Source: a methanotrophic endosymbiont of Bathymodiolus puteoserpentis (Logatchev) (GTDB lineage: Bacteria; Pseudomonadota; Gammaproteobacteria; Methylococcales; Methylomonadaceae). From it: DNA of 64,000 bases. This document shows, in pieces, positions 8,513 through 17,299 of this stretch. The notes under the pieces were generated by a model that was given only the letters and a program-made list of their open reading frames with translations, was not told the DNA's origin and did not search any database. The translations under genes were made by a program, and so were the position numbers. How positions within the stretch are numbered: the first letter of the stretch is position 1; the number at the start of each line of letters is the position of its first letter. Location of the stretch: positions 42,100 to 106,099 of the forward strand of contig NZ_FQTQ01000063.1 of the NCBI RefSeq assembly GCF_900128525.1, in the 5' to 3' direction.

Positions 8513-9124
8513 TTATTGAGACGTTGTATAATTAAATTTAACTATTGCTTGGTTTGCATTGGATAATATGCGTGAGTTAAGTTGATCTGGGTCAATATGA
8601 TTTTCACGATCATTCTGGCCGATTAAGTCTTCACGTATATGTATAGTAAGACGAGCCAGTGCACGAGAAATAATATCTGACTCTATTGAATTCAATGTCA
8701 TGTCTGATACCGTTGAGGAAATCTCTGATACGAAACGGCCATATTCCTCCAGAACCGAAGGAGAAGCTGCAATCGCAAGACGGTGACTAAAAAACTCTAG
8801 GTGTAATAAATCCATCTGGCTTAATTCAGCCTTGCCTAGGACTTTCTCAATGTCATCGATAATAGAGAGATAAAGCTGCGATTTCAACTCCATATAGCGT
8901 ACACTTTGTTCCTTTTTAAGCTCGACTTCAGTTTGTTTGTTAAGCAGTAAGGCGGTGATCAGTACCGTCATTAACGTCCCCATGACGATTAATACAACTT
9001 CCTGCGCGAAAGGCATTTCATCTGTAATTTTATATTCGTAACGTAATAACAGATAACCACCAATAATAATGATGGCGGTTAATAACAACAATACAATCTT
9101 ATAAATAGTATGACTCAATTTCAT
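8513..9124 (-). CDS. Two-TM membrane protein of unknown function
   Basis: A 203-residue protein that I do not recognise. It has two predicted transmembrane helices (about 8-28, IVLLLLTAIIIIGGYLLL, and about 43-63, VVLIVMGTLMTVLITALLL), followed by a charged helical cytoplasmic region starting KQTEVELKKEQS. There is no enzyme motif. It lies between the ParA-type gene and the PhoU-APH gene on the same strand, with gaps of 188 and 85 bp, so it may be the membrane anchor of the system, or start its own transcript. Confidence 0.6.
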   Translation of the reverse strand: MKLSHTIYKIVLLLLTAIIIIGGYLLLRYEYKITDEMPFAQEVVLIVMGTLMTVLITALLLNKQTEVELKKEQSVRYMELKSQLYLSIIDDIEKVLGKAELSQMDLLHLEFFSHRLAIAASPSVLEEYGRFVSEISSTVSDMTLNSIESDIISRALARLTIHIREDLIGQNDRENHIDPDQLNSRILSNANQAIVKFNYTTSQ

Positions 9125-9312
9125 TATGATTAATTTTATTTGGGTTATGCACTTATGATTTGAATTCAGGTGAAGGTAATAGGTAACTTAAATTCTTAAT
9201 AGCAGATTATATGAAAATCTGTACCAAGCAATAAACCAATGAAATAGGAAGAACTATAAAATTATTTATTGTCAAGACCGTTTTTTGTGTAAATAAAGTG
9301 AAATTTCTATTT

Positions 9313-10056
9313 TCAATTGATCGTCGCCAAAATTTCTTGCCATAAAGCCTGGTAAGCTTCTGTAGATCGACTTTTATTGGTGTAGCCACCTAAAGGCATG
9401 CGTTCCAAGCCCATACGCTCAATATCACTCGCATAAGGGATGGCTGTTTGTAGTATATCAGGGTGCTTTTCTGACAATGTTTCCATAATTTCTCTATGCA
9501 TTTTTTTGCGACGATCAGCCATAGAGAAAAAGGGGATAAGCTTTAAGTCTTTCAGCTTATTTTCTTTTATAAATGTTTTTAGTTGCTCTAAAGTGCGTAG
9601 TGATAAAGTTGTCGGAATAATCGGTGATAACAAAATATCTGATGTTTCAAAAATAGCTTCCGATAAAAGGGAAATATTAGGTGGGCAATCAAGAAAAATA
9701 AAATCGTAAGAATCGCTGAGCGGTTGTAGTAATTTCTTAAGTCGCTGAGTAGGTTTTTTACGTGTATCAAGAACTAAATCTAAATTTCTAAATGAAAAAT
9801 CTGCAGGTAGTAAATCAAGGTTTTCAAAATCAGTGGCCTTAATTAGTCCATCTAATTCACGTTCGCCTGCAATAAGCTCTTTGCTGCCACCTTTTATTTT
9901 AGGTTTTACTCTAAAATAATAACTACTGGCACCTTGTGGGTCTAAATCCCAAACTAAAGTTCGATAGCCACTTTGCGCGGCAAGATAAGCTAAGTTGACT
10001 GCGGTGGAAGTTTTGCCTACACCGCCTTTGATACTGTATGCTGCAATGACTTTCAT
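9313..10056 (-). CDS. Orphan ParA/MinD-type ATPase
   Basis: A 247-residue ATPase with the deviant Walker A KGGVGKTS at residues 10-17, switch I region DLDPQGAS at 37-44, and Walker B FIFLDCPPN. No ParB or centromere-like repeat is nearby, so it is unlikely to segregate a replicon. Orphan ParA proteins position cytoplasmic clusters (chemoreceptors, carboxysomes, polyphosphate granules). Its start overlaps the stop of the CHAD gene (ATGA). Because CHAD domains bind polyphosphate, positioning of a polyphosphate body is an attractive guess, not a demonstrated role. Confidence 0.8.
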   Translation of the reverse strand: MKVIAAYSIKGGVGKTSTAVNLAYLAAQSGYRTLVWDLDPQGASSYYFRVKPKIKGGSKELIAGERELDGLIKATDFENLDLLPADFSFRNLDLVLDTRKKPTQRLKKLLQPLSDSYDFIFLDCPPNISLLSEAIFETSDILLSPIIPTTLSLRTLEQLKTFIKENKLKDLKLIPFFSMADRRKKMHREIMETLSEKHPDILQTAIPYASDIERMGLERMPLGGYTNKSRSTEAYQALWQEILATIN

Positions 10057-11600
10057 GATTTTTTTACCTCAATTTGAGGTGCGAATAAAGATTTAAAGAC
10101 AATTCTATTTTCTTCCTGCTTAAAAAGTTTATATTGCTTGGCAAAGTCATGACGCGCTGCATTACGCATGCTATCTAAATATTGAACTAAAACACCCATA
10201 GCTAAAAAGGTATTAGATTCAACTTTATTGGCCATCATTTCTGCGCTAAATTTCTTTAAGCTATTTTCTTGTACTTCATAATCCTGGAAATCGCCCAATA
10301 CTGATTGAAAGCCTTTTAAGGCTTTAATAAGTGCTTTAATTTCATCGGCCGGGTAAAGGCTTTGGAAAAATTCCATTAAATAACGTAGCTTTTTACACGT
10401 TTTTCTTAAGTCATGCAATGATTCTGCTGGAGAATCTTCAGTGATTTCATTTGCCTCTTTAATTAGACGTTTATACACTTTCCAAATACGTTGGTCAGCT
10501 AACTCTTTGATCGTTAGGTTTGCTGCATTGCTACAACCTTTTTCAGGTAAAGGCTCTTTTAAGAACTGTTCCCATGCAAGCAGTTGTTTAATGTAATTTG
10601 GATTTTTTAAGTGAGTGGCTAATTCAGTTTGTGCTTGTTTTTGCTTTTGTTTCAGAAAAGTATAGAGCGGGGTTATATCCTCTTGTAAAGATTTGGGTAA
10701 GGCAGCTTTATATTGTTGATAGTTAAGCAGGTAAACATCTAAATCGCGTGTGGCGCTGGTGATTTGTCCAAGCCAAGCAAAAAAACTAGCGTACTGGGTG
10801 ACTATTGAATCAGGAAATACATTTTTAATTTGGCTTAAGCCAGCACGCGTACGTCTGATAGCAACACGATAATCATGTAAAAATTCGGTATCAATATCAG
10901 CGATAGTGCCCGCTTCATTGATTTTTATAGATTTAAGTAAAGCACGATAAATAACTTTGCTGGCTCGGTCTGCACGTAGCTCTGGATCAAGTTTTATCAC
11001 TAATTTAGAGCTATAGTCTTGTGCTTTTCGCCCTTGTAGTTTTAATGCGCTGTTTAATATGGAGCTTTGTGTCGGTACTAATGCTAGAGATTTTTCTAAT
11101 AGTTGGCTGACTCGAGCCACAGCTTTTTCATAACCTTTTAACGGTTGTAAGCTAATGCGACTGCCTAGATTTTCATAGGCTTCAAGCTTAATACGTACTG
11201 TGGTTTTTTGATCTTTATTTAAAACATTTATATGGAAGATCTGATACGGTAATTGACAGAGTGGTAATAAAGCACGCATTTCTAATATTGGGTCTAGCTG
11301 GGTTTTTAATCGTCCATCTTGGAATTGATTACTAAAGCTAGGGACTTCTTGTTGATTTTCTAAGGCAAGACATTTGCCAGTATTTCTGTCTATTAAGCTA
11401 ATATGTGATGCTGATTTAGACTGGTTTAATTCACAAAGTATACCCGCACTATAAAGACGCCAGTCAAAGCTATCGTAAAAGGTTTTGGTTGCGTATTGTT
11501 CTGAGGCTATTTGAAAGTCAATCTTTTTACCTAACTTACTTAAAAATTTTTCCGCTGCCATATGTTCAGGCAACTCAAAGTGTAGAGGTAGTGCTGTCAT
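10053..11600 (-). CDS. CHAD domain protein with degenerate CYTH-like N-terminus
   Basis: A 515-residue protein, first gene of the ten-gene operon. The C-terminal CHAD domain spans about 205-500, with both hallmark helical histidine/arginine repeats: FLHDYRVAIRRTRAGL (240-255) and SLHDLRKTCKKLRYLMEFF (near 408-427), plus LGQITSATRDLDVYL. CHAD domains bind inorganic polyphosphate through these basic helices. Residues 1-180 show a CYTH-like feature (TKTFYDSFDWRLYSAG) but no ExExK motif, so a catalytic triphosphatase is unlikely. The upstream region lacks a strong Shine-Dalgarno. Confidence 0.8.
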   Translation of the reverse strand: MTALPLHFELPEHMAAEKFLSKLGKKIDFQIASEQYATKTFYDSFDWRLYSAGILCELNQSKSASHISLIDRNTGKCLALENQQEVPSFSNQFQDGRLKTQLDPILEMRALLPLCQLPYQIFHINVLNKDQKTTVRIKLEAYENLGSRISLQPLKGYEKAVARVSQLLEKSLALVPTQSSILNSALKLQGRKAQDYSSKLVIKLDPELRADRASKVIYRALLKSIKINEAGTIADIDTEFLHDYRVAIRRTRAGLSQIKNVFPDSIVTQYASFFAWLGQITSATRDLDVYLLNYQQYKAALPKSLQEDITPLYTFLKQKQKQAQTELATHLKNPNYIKQLLAWEQFLKEPLPEKGCSNAANLTIKELADQRIWKVYKRLIKEANEITEDSPAESLHDLRKTCKKLRYLMEFFQSLYPADEIKALIKALKGFQSVLGDFQDYEVQENSLKKFSAEMMANKVESNTFLAMGVLVQYLDSMRNAARHDFAKQYKLFKQEENRIVFKSLFAPQIEVKKS

Positions 11601-11715
11601 TTGAATTTATGTGGGTTAAGTTGAAAAATAAGGTCCATTACTTACCTATAAATTAACGTCATATTGTAGATAGACCTTATAAAGGCTAAAAGCTGTACTT
11701 GTTTATACGTCGTGT

Positions 11716-11727
11716 AACGTTAACGTT
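11716..11727. promoter_or_regulatory. Perfect 12-bp palindrome upstream of the CHAD operon
   Basis: AACGTTAACGTT lies 116 bp before the CHAD start, in the 260-bp region that must hold the operon promoter. A perfect palindrome at this position could be an operator; no cognate regulator is encoded nearby. Short AT-rich palindromes also occur by chance. Confidence 0.3.
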
Positions 11728-11792
11728 TCTTTGTAATCATATCAGACTTAAAAGATATTTTAGCATGCTATATTGCTAAGGATTATGACAGT

Positions 11793-11833
11793 AATAAATA
11801 AATGCACCTGACAGTGTAGTGCATTTATTTATT
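11793..11833 (-). terminator. Long AT-rich hairpin terminator
   Basis: AATAAATAAATGCAC and GTGCATTTATTTATT are perfect 15-bp arms with an 11-nt loop. The structure lies 28 bp beyond the stop of the small basic protein, and the T-rich arm gives a U-rich tail in that direction. It probably ends the transcript of that gene and insulates the CHAD operon. Confidence 0.6.
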
Positions 11834-11860
11834 GAATTATGTCATTTAAGAAATTAAGCG

Positions 11861-12088
11861 TTAGGCTTTTTCGCTAAAGGAAGCTTTGCGCCTATCTGAG
11901 GATACGCGGCGGTTGACGATCTGTTTCATACGTTTTGATGAGGTACGGCGTGTAGGTCGTTTTCGCCTTTCTGTTTTGACTTCCGGCGGTTGCTCTTCTT
12001 CATCAATAATAGTGGCATAGCGTATTACTTTTTTGGGCTTAGTGATGGGGTTGACTGCGGGGACATGAATATAGGGGATTTTAATCAT
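11861..12088 (-). CDS. Small basic protein of unknown function
   Basis: A 75-residue protein if started at ATG 12088, which has AAGG 9 nt upstream. A TTG 30 bp earlier has no such support. The N-terminus reads MIKIPYIHVPAVNP, the middle is acidic (DEEEQPPE), and the C-terminal third is strongly basic with repeated RR pairs (RRKRPTRRTSSKR, NRRVSSDRRK). It might bind nucleic acid or polyanions. I recognise no family. It sits between the CHAD operon and the copper genes, followed by its own hairpin terminator. Confidence 0.55.
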   Translation of the reverse strand: MIKIPYIHVPAVNPITKPKKVIRYATIIDEEEQPPEVKTERRKRPTRRTSSKRMKQIVNRRVSSDRRKASFSEKA

Positions 12089-12318
12089 AGCTTTAAACCT
12101 TATTATGTATATAAACAAGTTATCGGCATGGAAGGAAAAAAATTAATACTAAAATAGTAAGTTATTGAGTAAAAATAGAAAGAGCTTTACAAAATAATAT
12201 AAGTATATTATAAAAGACTTAATCTTTTTGCCCCCAAGCGCTAGTTAAAAACTATACACTTTTAGGACAAGGTTTTAGTATTCAAAAAGCATTTCGGAGC
12301 GATATATTGCATTATTTT

Positions 12319-12339
12319 ATAATGACTTTTAGTCGTTAT
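12319..12339. promoter_or_regulatory. Inverted repeat upstream of the multicopper oxidase
   Basis: ATAATGACT-TTT-AGTCGTTAT forms 9-bp arms with one mismatch, about 60 bp before the oxidase start. A second hairpin (CTATGG/CCATAG) lies between it and the Shine-Dalgarno. It does not match the known CueR or CopR operator patterns. It may be an operator or an mRNA leader structure. Confidence 0.3.
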
Positions 12340-12397
12340 GAAAATAACCTATGGGTTTTTAGTCCATAGTTTTGAGTTACCTTACTAGGAGACTACT

Positions 12398-13996
12398 ATG
12401 AAGAATAACGTAAATATTCAGCGCCGCAAACTTTTAAAGCTTGCAGGTATTAGTGCAGCAGCATTAGCCACATTTCCTAGTCTACTTAATGCTAAAACAA
12501 TGCGAGTGGGACGGCATGCATCTCCTGATTTTAACCCAGATATAGAAATTAAACTGACAGGCAAAGTGAAGTACGTGCCGATTTTTAATGGTCCACAAAC
12601 TCGTGTCTGGAAAGTTATAGGTGAAGTTTTAAAAGGGCCTGCAAAGACCATTACCAATGAAAAGAGCTATCTTGCTCCAACGATTCGTTTACATAAAGGT
12701 CAGAAAGTTCGTATCTACTTAAATAATGAATTACCTTCTGCGACAATATTACACTGGCATGGACTACATGTACCTTCTGAAATGGATGGTAATCCTATGT
12801 ATGCTATTGACCATGGTGAGACTTTTGTTTATGAATTTGAAATACTCAATAGAGCGGGAACTTATTGGTATCATGCCCATACCCATAGTTTAACAGCTAA
12901 ACATGTCTATTCAGGGCTTGCAGGTTTTTTTCTTGTCAGTGATAACGAAGAGCAATCGCTTAAATTACCAAGTGGTGAATTTGATGTACCTTTAGTTATT
13001 CAAGATCGTAATTTTGATCAACAAAATCAGCTTAAATATGCTGGCGGCATGATGATGAAGATGCATGGTTTTTTAGGCGATCAGATTTTGGTGAATGGTA
13101 CACCGGATTTTGAATTACCTGTGGCAACACGTGCTTATCGAATGCGTTTACTAAATGGCTCTAACTCACGCATCTATAAATTAGCTTGGGATGATGGCAC
13201 ACCAATAAAAGTTATCGCTACAGATGGTGGTTTATTAGAGCATGTTGAAACGCTTCCTTATTTAACACTAGCTCCTGCGGAGCGACGAGAAATCTGGGTT
13301 GACTTTAGCCATAAAAAAGTTGGCACGGAATTGACCTTGCGTAGTTTAGAATTTTCTTCTAGTGGCATGGGAGGAGGCATGGGTATGATGGGTGGCGGTC
13401 GTCGTGGCGGCATGATGGGGGGAATGGGTGGCGGCGGAGCACATGCAGGAGAAGATTTTTCTGTACTTAAAGTGCGGGTTAGTAAGAAAGTATCCAGCCA
13501 TGATGTCTTACCGAAACGATTGAGCAAAATAACGCCTTTACGTTTAGCCGATGCTGAAAATCCTCATTCACCACGCCGTATCACTTTATCCATGCGTCAT
13601 ATGTCTGCCTTGTTAAATGGTCGCTCTTATAAAATGAATGATATTAGGGCAGATGAAATTTTTCATGTCAATACTTTGCAATTAATGGAGTTTGACAATG
13701 GTTTTCATCACGGCATGGGTGGAATGGGTGGAATGGGAATGCCGCATCCTATGCATTTACATGGAGAACAATTTCAGGTGGTTAAACGGGAAGTTAGAAA
13801 TAAATCCGGTAAAGGGTACGCCTCAATTTCTGCAGGGTTTTTAGATAAAGGCTGGAAAGATACTGTATTAGTTATGCCGGGTGAAAAGGTAACTATCTTA
13901 AAGCCATTTAATGACTTTACTGGACCATTTATGTATCACTGCCATAATTTAGAGCATGAAGATATGGGGATGATGCGTGACTTATTAGTGAAGTAA
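12398..13996 (+). CDS. Multicopper oxidase with Met/Gly-rich insert
   Basis: A 532-residue periplasmic oxidase. A Tat-like signal is at the N-terminus (RRKLLKLAG, hydrophobic to about residue 31). Copper ligands are complete: HWHG at 119-122 and HAHTH at 159-163 in the first cupredoxin domain, HPMHLHG and the type-1/trinuclear motif YHCHNLEHEDMGM near the C-terminus. Two stretches are rich in Met, Gly and His (about residues 324-351 and 438-452), typical of cuprous-oxidase or copper-resistance enzymes such as CueO/CopA. A clear AGGAG precedes the ATG. The downstream HMA-domain protein fits a copper-handling pair, important in organisms with copper enzymes. Confidence 0.9.
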   Translation: MKNNVNIQRRKLLKLAGISAAALATFPSLLNAKTMRVGRHASPDFNPDIEIKLTGKVKYVPIFNGPQTRVWKVIGEVLKGPAKTITNEKSYLAPTIRLHKGQKVRIYLNNELPSATILHWHGLHVPSEMDGNPMYAIDHGETFVYEFEILNRAGTYWYHAHTHSLTAKHVYSGLAGFFLVSDNEEQSLKLPSGEFDVPLVIQDRNFDQQNQLKYAGGMMMKMHGFLGDQILVNGTPDFELPVATRAYRMRLLNGSNSRIYKLAWDDGTPIKVIATDGGLLEHVETLPYLTLAPAERREIWVDFSHKKVGTELTLRSLEFSSSGMGGGMGMMGGGRRGGMMGGMGGGGAHAGEDFSVLKVRVSKKVSSHDVLPKRLSKITPLRLADAENPHSPRRITLSMRHMSALLNGRSYKMNDIRADEIFHVNTLQLMEFDNGFHHGMGGMGGMGMPHPMHLHGEQFQVVKREVRNKSGKGYASISAGFLDKGWKDTVLVMPGEKVTILKPFNDFTGPFMYHCHNLEHEDMGMMRDLLVK

Positions 13997-14084
13997 CCAT
14001 AAAGTATTAGTTAATAATGTTTTGTCGATCGCCTATCTTTGATAAGCGCGATCAACATAGTCAATGCCAAATCAAGGAGTGAAT

Positions 14085-15128
14085 ATGTCAAAAAGCACAC
14101 AGATTAATATTAAAGGGATGCACTGTAGTGGCTGTGAGTCAGTTATCGAAGATGCGTTAATGGAAGTTTCTGGTGTTATCGAGGTCAAGGCTGATTATTC
14201 AGCAGCCAAATGTTCTGTAGACTATGATGAGAGCAAGGTCAGCCTCGATGATATTTATCAAGTTATTGAAGGCAGTGGCTATCAAGTCGAGCTAACGCCA
14301 GATGATAAAGGTTCATTTTTTGTAAAATTGAGTTTGTCCTTATTAGCTTTAGTCGCTATCGTTTTATTAATGGTTTTTTCGCGAAAATTATGGCATCAGT
14401 TTAGTGTGCCTGAGATTAGCTCGCAACTAAGCTATGGAATGATTTTTGTGGTTGGCTTAATTACCGGCTTACATTGTATTGGTATGTGTGGCAGTTTTGT
14501 CATTAGTTATACTGTGAAAGATGCACAACAAGGTCAAGCACCTTATTTATCGCATATCTTATATGGTGTAGGTAAGACTTTATCTTATGCTATGTTTGGC
14601 GCGATATTTGGCTTTATAGGCTCCGTGATTAGCATTACTCCCTTTATTAGCGGTATGAGTATTTTATTGGCTGGTACATTTTTAATTTTATTCGGCCTGA
14701 ATATGCTAAATGTGTTTGCTGTGTTAAGGCGGATACGATTTAAACAGCCAGAAGCGATGACGCGCTATGCTATGAAAAAAAGGCGTAATGCACGTAGTCC
14801 TTTTTTTATTGGTTTTTTTTCCGGTTTTCTTTTAGGCTGTGGCCCCTTACAAGCAATGTATATTATGGCTGCTGGTAATGCTGACCCTATTGAAGGGGCT
14901 AAATTTCTAGCTTTATTTGGCTTAGGAACGTTACCTGCGTTATTGAGTTTTGGCATGGCAGCGCATTTGCTTTCTGAGAAAATGACACATCGTTTTTTAC
15001 AAGCATCGGGCATTATCCTGATTGTTATGGGAACAATGATGCTCAATAAAGGCTTAATGAAAACTAAATCAGGTTATGATTTTCAGTCAATTAGCACGAG
15101 ACTAAGTCAAAAAATGATCAATGAATAA
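14085..15128 (+). CDS. HMA domain fused to TauE/SafE (UreH-like) membrane protein
   Basis: About 347 residues from the ATG at 14085, chosen because AAGGAG lies just upstream; an earlier in-frame ATG at 14064 lacks this. Residues 1-70 are a heavy-metal-associated domain with GMHCSGC. The rest has about seven hydrophobic segments, including GLITGLHCIGMCG and FFSGFLLGCGPLQAMY, the paired signatures of the UreH/SafE-like sulfite-exporter family. Such fusions are implicated in copper delivery or export. The gene is 88 bp downstream of the multicopper oxidase on the same strand. Confidence 0.8.
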   Translation: MSKSTQINIKGMHCSGCESVIEDALMEVSGVIEVKADYSAAKCSVDYDESKVSLDDIYQVIEGSGYQVELTPDDKGSFFVKLSLSLLALVAIVLLMVFSRKLWHQFSVPEISSQLSYGMIFVVGLITGLHCIGMCGSFVISYTVKDAQQGQAPYLSHILYGVGKTLSYAMFGAIFGFIGSVISITPFISGMSILLAGTFLILFGLNMLNVFAVLRRIRFKQPEAMTRYAMKKRRNARSPFFIGFFSGFLLGCGPLQAMYIMAAGNADPIEGAKFLALFGLGTLPALLSFGMAAHLLSEKMTHRFLQASGIILIVMGTMMLNKGLMKTKSGYDFQSISTRLSQKMINE

Positions 15129-15182
15129 TTACACAATTCTGCGTATTTCTATGGTTAGCATTTTAATTTCTGGGAAACTTTT

Positions 15183-15189
15183 GTTAGGT
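15183..15189 (+). other. Integron recombination core (R') at left edge of cassette 1
   Basis: GTTAGGT fits GTTRRRY. It is the exact reverse complement of the R'' box ACCTAAC in the attC-like site downstream (15865), as required if both were joined in the circular cassette. I see no attC hairpin before it, so the cassette may sit at a secondary site or a degraded attI. The AGG in this box also lies at Shine-Dalgarno distance from the HEPN gene start. Confidence 0.65.
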
Positions 15190-15921
15190 TTTTATGGCTA
15201 AAAAAACTTCAAACCAAGAACGTGTGTTTCGGGCATTAGAATTTATAAATCTTGGCTATAAAGACTATATTGGTGCAAGAACTTTGTTGTTAAATAAACT
15301 TCCTTTACAAGGTGCAACTCTTGGTAGTTCAGCTGTTGAAAAATATATTAAAGCTCTTTTAGCTGTTCGTGGTGAAAATACTCAAGGACATTTAAAAAAA
15401 GCACATATTTCTTCACTGAAAAATTATATTCCTGATTTAACAAAAAAACTAAATTCTGAGTTTTTAGATTTTTTAAGGAAGTGTTATTCATTACGATATA
15501 CAGATGGCTTACCACAAAATTTCAATATTTCTGTATATGCAAGAGAAACTTTAGCTGAGTTAGATTACACTATATTTAATATGGAGTTTCAGCTGAATTT
15601 TCAGCACGCCGAAGGGCATGAAATTTATTCTATGTATCGTAGTGCATATAAAGCAGGGGATACAAGGTTGTTTTCAGATAATTATTTGCTATTAAAGCAA
15701 GATAAACAGATGTTTTTATCAAATCCAGATGTAGCATATGGAATGAGAAATAGACCAAATAAAGGAATACTGGAAGTGGAATTTAAAGTATTTGAAAGTA
15801 TTAAGGATGGTAAGTTTTGTCGTGAAGCCGTAGTACCTGTACAAACAGAGCAACATGAGAATAAACCTAACGAATAAGGTTAGATTGTGATCGCGAAGCG
15901 AGCCACAATCTGAACCGTTTG
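15184..15921 (+). mobile_element. Integron-type gene cassette 1 (HEPN-like protein)
   Basis: A 738-bp unit bounded by G/TTAGGT on the left and G/TTGGAC on the right, holding one ORF almost edge to edge and ending in a 63-bp attC-like hairpin. The R''/R' complementarity across its ends is exact. No integrase gene is in the window, so this is a cassette cluster lacking an integrase. Confidence 0.65.
15194..15877 (+). CDS. HEPN-like domain protein, cassette-borne
   Basis: A 227-residue protein. Residues ~10-130 look like a HEPN four-helix bundle: ALEFINLGYKDYIGARTLLL, then a helix with SSAVEKYIKALLAVRG that resembles the AEKxLKAxL core. RGENTQGH gives an R-x6-H spacing but at an early position, so an RNase active site is uncertain. 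The C-terminal ~90 residues are unassigned. HEPN proteins are often toxins or RNA-targeting effectors, frequent in integron cassettes and defence loci. No MNT nucleotidyltransferase antitoxin is adjacent. The start lies 4 nt after the cassette recombination core. Confidence 0.6.
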   Translation: MAKKTSNQERVFRALEFINLGYKDYIGARTLLLNKLPLQGATLGSSAVEKYIKALLAVRGENTQGHLKKAHISSLKNYIPDLTKKLNSEFLDFLRKCYSLRYTDGLPQNFNISVYARETLAELDYTIFNMEFQLNFQHAEGHEIYSMYRSAYKAGDTRLFSDNYLLLKQDKQMFLSNPDVAYGMRNRPNKGILEVEFKVFESIKDGKFCREAVVPVQTEQHENKPNE

Positions 15922-15927
15922 TTGGAC
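15865..15927 (+). repeat. attC-like recombination site 1
   Basis: R'' ACCTAAC (15865-15871) and R' GTTGGAC (15921-15927) enclose GGTTAGATTGTG and CACAATCTGAACC, which pair perfectly except for one extrahelical G. The terminal stem is TCGC-GAA-GCGA. Length is 63 bp. The extrahelical base and box order are those of integron attC sites. Confidence 0.7.
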
Positions 15928-16198
15928 AAGCCCGGTTTACCCTTTGAGATGAATTCCGCTATTGCAAATAGCTTTTTGCTGAACAGCCCGAATAATGCAT
16001 TGAGCTTCTATTTTTTAACCCTTTTACCGAAAACGGATGGATTTTCATTGCGATCATCCATAAAGCCCCTTTTTTTACTCATTTTCACCTATTATCCCTG
16101 TTTTTAGAGCAGACAATTGCCTTGGCTCAAGATAGGCCACTTTTCCCCTTTACCGGTGAGTGATTGAAGATTACATAATCAATAAATGCCTCCAGTGC

Positions 16199-17299
16199 TT
16201 AAGTCGGCACCAAGACTTGTCCGTTCATTTTTACCCTGAATACTTCGGCAATGGGAATCCGAGTTCGGCCCACCTGCATCTTTCCACCACAGCAAGTACA
16301 GGTCATCTGGGGACGCTGTCGCAGGCCTATTTTTTCCAGCATCTTTTTGGGGGTCAGTTTACCTAAGGTAAGTAGAATGTTGATCATTTTCTTGCTATTA
16401 GGGTGCAAAAAGCCATAGTTTCTGGCACGGCGAAATCCCGTTGGCAGAACATGCTGTAATACCCGCCATAAGAATTTTGCGCCTGTTTCTGTTCGGGTTT
16501 CCCAACGCTTGGTCTCACTGTTCTGATAGCGGAAGGTGACCTTGCCATCCTGGACAGACAGAATATCCTGCTCGCGGATGACACCACGATAAAGATAGCG
16601 CCCCAGATAGACCAGCGCTTTGCCGCCTGAACCGACTTTTTTACAATTAACAATCCATTTTTGGGGCACGGATTGAGGCAAAACTAAGTTTTCCTTGGCC
16701 AGTTTTGACAATAGTTTACCGCGAAAAACTTTGGCGAGCGCTTTATGGTTAAACAAATATTTCCCGTGTTTGGTACGCACAAGCTTATTGAGCTTATCAA
16801 CCGCAATAGCAGGCATGACGGTATGGATATGCGGGTGATAGTCCAGATTCCTAGCATGGGTATGTAAAACGGCAATCAACCCCGGATCTCCCCTTAATTT
16901 TTTGTCATTGCGACTGAAGGATTGCAAGGTCTCCCAAACACAGTCAAACATGAATTGATAAACACGTTTCTGGTGGTTTTTAGCCAAAGGCCTCAGCTGT
17001 GCAGGTAAGGTAAACGTGATCATAAAGTAGTCGCCCGCCACCTGTTTCTTCAGCTGATTCTCAATCCACAACTGAGATTCATGATGTTGGCAATGCGGAC
17101 AGTTGCGATGACCGCAGGAATGCGGAACAAAAGATTGATGGTCACAGTCGATACAGCTGACCTGCATAACAGGGCTGAATTTTGTTCGGCAGATTTTAAG
17201 CGCATTCAACGCTTTTCGCTGAACTGGCAGAACCTGCCCTTGATAGCTGTTAAGGAAATCCGCCTCAAACTGATCAATGATAGAGGAAAGTAAAATCAT
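16199..17299 (-). CDS. IS91-family Y2 rolling-circle transposase
   Basis: A 366-residue HUH transposase. It has an N-terminal zinc-binding region ([13 protein letters not shown] at residues ~49-70), the HUH-type motif HPHIH at 155-159, and the nicking tyrosines in YLGRYLYR (Tyr231 and Tyr235). A C-terminal CTCCGGK completes a late zinc ribbon. Full length for the family. Its ATG overlaps the TGA of the upstream recombinase (ATGA), which implies translational coupling between the two element proteins. It looks intact. Confidence 0.95.
   Translation of the reverse strand: MILLSSIIDQFEADFLNSYQGQVLPVQRKALNALKICRTKFSPVMQVSCIDCDHQSFVPHSCGHRNCPHCQHHESQLWIENQLKKQVAGDYFMITFTLPAQLRPLAKNHQKRVYQFMFDCVWETLQSFSRNDKKLRGDPGLIAVLHTHARNLDYHPHIHTVMPAIAVDKLNKLVRTKHGKYLFNHKALAKVFRGKLLSKLAKENLVLPQSVPQKWIVNCKKVGSGGKALVYLGRYLYRGVIREQDILSVQDGKVTFRYQNSETKRWETRTETGAKFLWRVLQHVLPTGFRRARNYGFLHPNSKKMINILLTLGKLTPKKMLEKIGLRQRPQMTCTCCGGKMQVGRTRIPIAEVFRVKMNGQVLVPT

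Noticed and set aside
9313..10056. Plasmid or chromosome partition locus.
   Set aside because: No ParB gene or repeated centromere sites are present and the gene is embedded in a metabolic-type operon.
13258..13527. Proline-rich minus-strand ORF inside the multicopper oxidase gene.
   Set aside because: It is the antisense of the Met/Gly-rich insert and has no independent support.
15120..15189. A third attC site upstream of cassette 1.
   Set aside because: Only the R' core is seen; no complementary inner boxes or R'' within about 70 bp.
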